A DNA stretch of 64,000 nucleotides from Orbaceae bacterium lpD02 (lineage in GTDB: Bacteria > Pseudomonadota > Gammaproteobacteria > Enterobacterales > Orbaceae): the NCBI GenBank assembly GCA_036251875.1, contig CP133960.1, positions 682,001 through 746,000 of the forward strand, written 5' to 3'. The notes below the pieces were generated by a model. The model ran no database searches, had not been told where the DNA came from, and worked only from the letters and a program-made list of their open reading frames with translations. Positions 63,177 through 64,000 of the stretch are shown here, piece by piece. The position numbers and the translations under genes were made by a program. Within the stretch, counting starts at the first letter, position 1, and each line of letters starts with the position of its first letter.

Positions 63177-64000
63177 TTATTTCGCTGGAGCAGATTTTGT
63201 GATTGATTTACCAAACGTAACTAATACGCCTGCTGTATCTTTAATGCTTGTCGCAATCTTACCCCAATTAGCAGAATCACTGATTTGAGCATTTGTTGGC
63301 GATTTAATACTATCTTTAGCCCATTGATAACCGCGAACACCTAGGGTAAAGTCATACTCACCTTGCATTAAGGCCTTAACGTTCTCTTGGCCTAAAACAT
63401 CTTGTGCTTTCATGATTAATGGTGAAGTTGCTACCGCAGCTGCGCCAACAGTTAATCCTAATACGTTTTGTTTATCACCATCAGATAACGCTGGAATATC
63501 AGAAACAACAAAGCGTCTCCCCATACCATCTTGCATTATAGAAATATTACCAATCTGGAATAGTCGATTTGCATTAGTCAGTGTCTCATCAATAAAATCA
63601 TTATAAGTCGCACCATCCATTAGCCATGTAACTAAACGAGAGTGAGCATCACCAAATGGTCTAGCTCCTTTATTTAATCCTCTTAGAGAAGGTGATACAC
63701 CTGCAGCGGTGGATAGGTCTGTTACAGCTTCGTTATTAGCTGAAATAGCAGCTTTTAATGCAGCCCCTGTAGTATTTAAATAATCTTGCATCATTGCTTC
63801 GGCTGATTGAGCGGCAACAACTGCTGCCGCTTCTGCTACATCTTTACCTAAGCGTTTCATCATAGTTGGAGTAACAGAGATAGGACCAATGCGTCCATCA
63901 ACCTTAATCATGCGGTCTAATAGCTGTCCTAATTCTTGAGGTACTAATGTTCCGCCACCATAAGCATTACGACGCTGAGCAAGTCCACCGAGCAATTGCC
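63177..64000 (-). CDS. Phage major capsid protein, 5' partial
   Basis: At least 274 residues; the frame runs to the window edge, so the start is to the right. Alanine-rich helices (VAEAAAVVAAQSAEAMMQDYLN) alternate with HSRLVTWLMDGATYNDFIDE and the beta-rich GMGRRFVVSDIPALSDG, as in capsid proteins. It precedes the connector genes and is followed by a stable hairpin. Confidence 0.75.
   Translation of the reverse strand, partial: QLLGGLAQRRNAYGGGTLVPQELGQLLDRMIKVDGRIGPISVTPTMMKRLGKDVAEAAAVVAAQSAEAMMQDYLNTTGAALKAAISANNEAVTDLSTAAGVSPSLRGLNKGARPFGDAHSRLVTWLMDGATYNDFIDETLTNANRLFQIGNISIMQDGMGRRFVVSDIPALSDGDKQNVLGLTVGAAAVATSPLIMKAQDVLGQENVKALMQGEYDFTLGVRGYQWAKDSIKSPTNAQISDSANWGKIATSIKDTAGVLVTFGKSITKSAPAK

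Overview
The window looks like chromosome of an AT-rich gammaproteobacterium. The housekeeping blocks keep the Escherichia coli gene order (rnm-yciO-rluB; hemA-prfA-prmC then kdsA; lolB-ispE diverging from hemA). Low GC, a PACE efflux protein, and many fimbrial and polymorphic-toxin genes fit Orbaceae (Gilliamella or relatives). The family is an inference; nothing here proves the genus.

Layout. 0-2.8 kb: 3' end of a chaperone-usher fimbrial operon (two minor subunits, chaperone, tip-adhesin-like protein). 2.9-15.3 kb: core genes (cold-shock protein, PACE transporter, rluB, yciO, rnm, rraB, kdsA, prmC, prfA, hemA, lolB, ispE, a MipA-like protein, a YbdG-like mechanosensitive channel). 15.5-22.0 kb: a 1160-residue cell-wall hydrolase effector with a GH19-like C-terminus and an exported immunity protein, followed by a silent second toxin tip with its own immunity gene and a third, truncated tip. 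22.0-28.5 kb: a graveyard of orphan toxin tails and immunity genes, with one intact IS3-family element and two fragments of it. 28.5-39.7 kb: a minus-strand locus with a signal-peptide-bearing RHS toxin, its DUF4279 immunity protein, a 1258-residue Ig-like secreted protein, a periplasmic rhodanese-like protein and a 667-residue secreted protein. 40.1-64 kb: a prophage whose late genes run right to left, from capsid at the right edge through tail to a holin, with a second IS copy near its left part.

Two parts of the prophage stand out. At 42.7-44.6 kb there is a pore-forming colicin-like gene with a convergent colicin E1-type immunity gene. Its promoter is near consensus and overlapped by a LexA box inside a perfect 16-bp-arm palindrome. 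At 51.7-54.6 kb, inside the tail genes, lies a copy of the phage P22 immI arrangement: an Arc-like and a Mnt-like ribbon-helix-helix repressor diverge from a shared operator region, with a P22 Ant-like antirepressor and a BRO-N protein downstream of one, and a membrane protein in the position of sieA downstream of the other.

How it fits together. The variable part of the window is mostly competition machinery: a cell-wall hydrolase effector with spare tips, an RHS toxin with spare tips and spare immunity genes, and an SOS-inducible colicin near a phage holin. No type VI secretion, usher, integrase or endolysin gene lies inside the window, so delivery routes and phage boundaries cannot be fixed from it.
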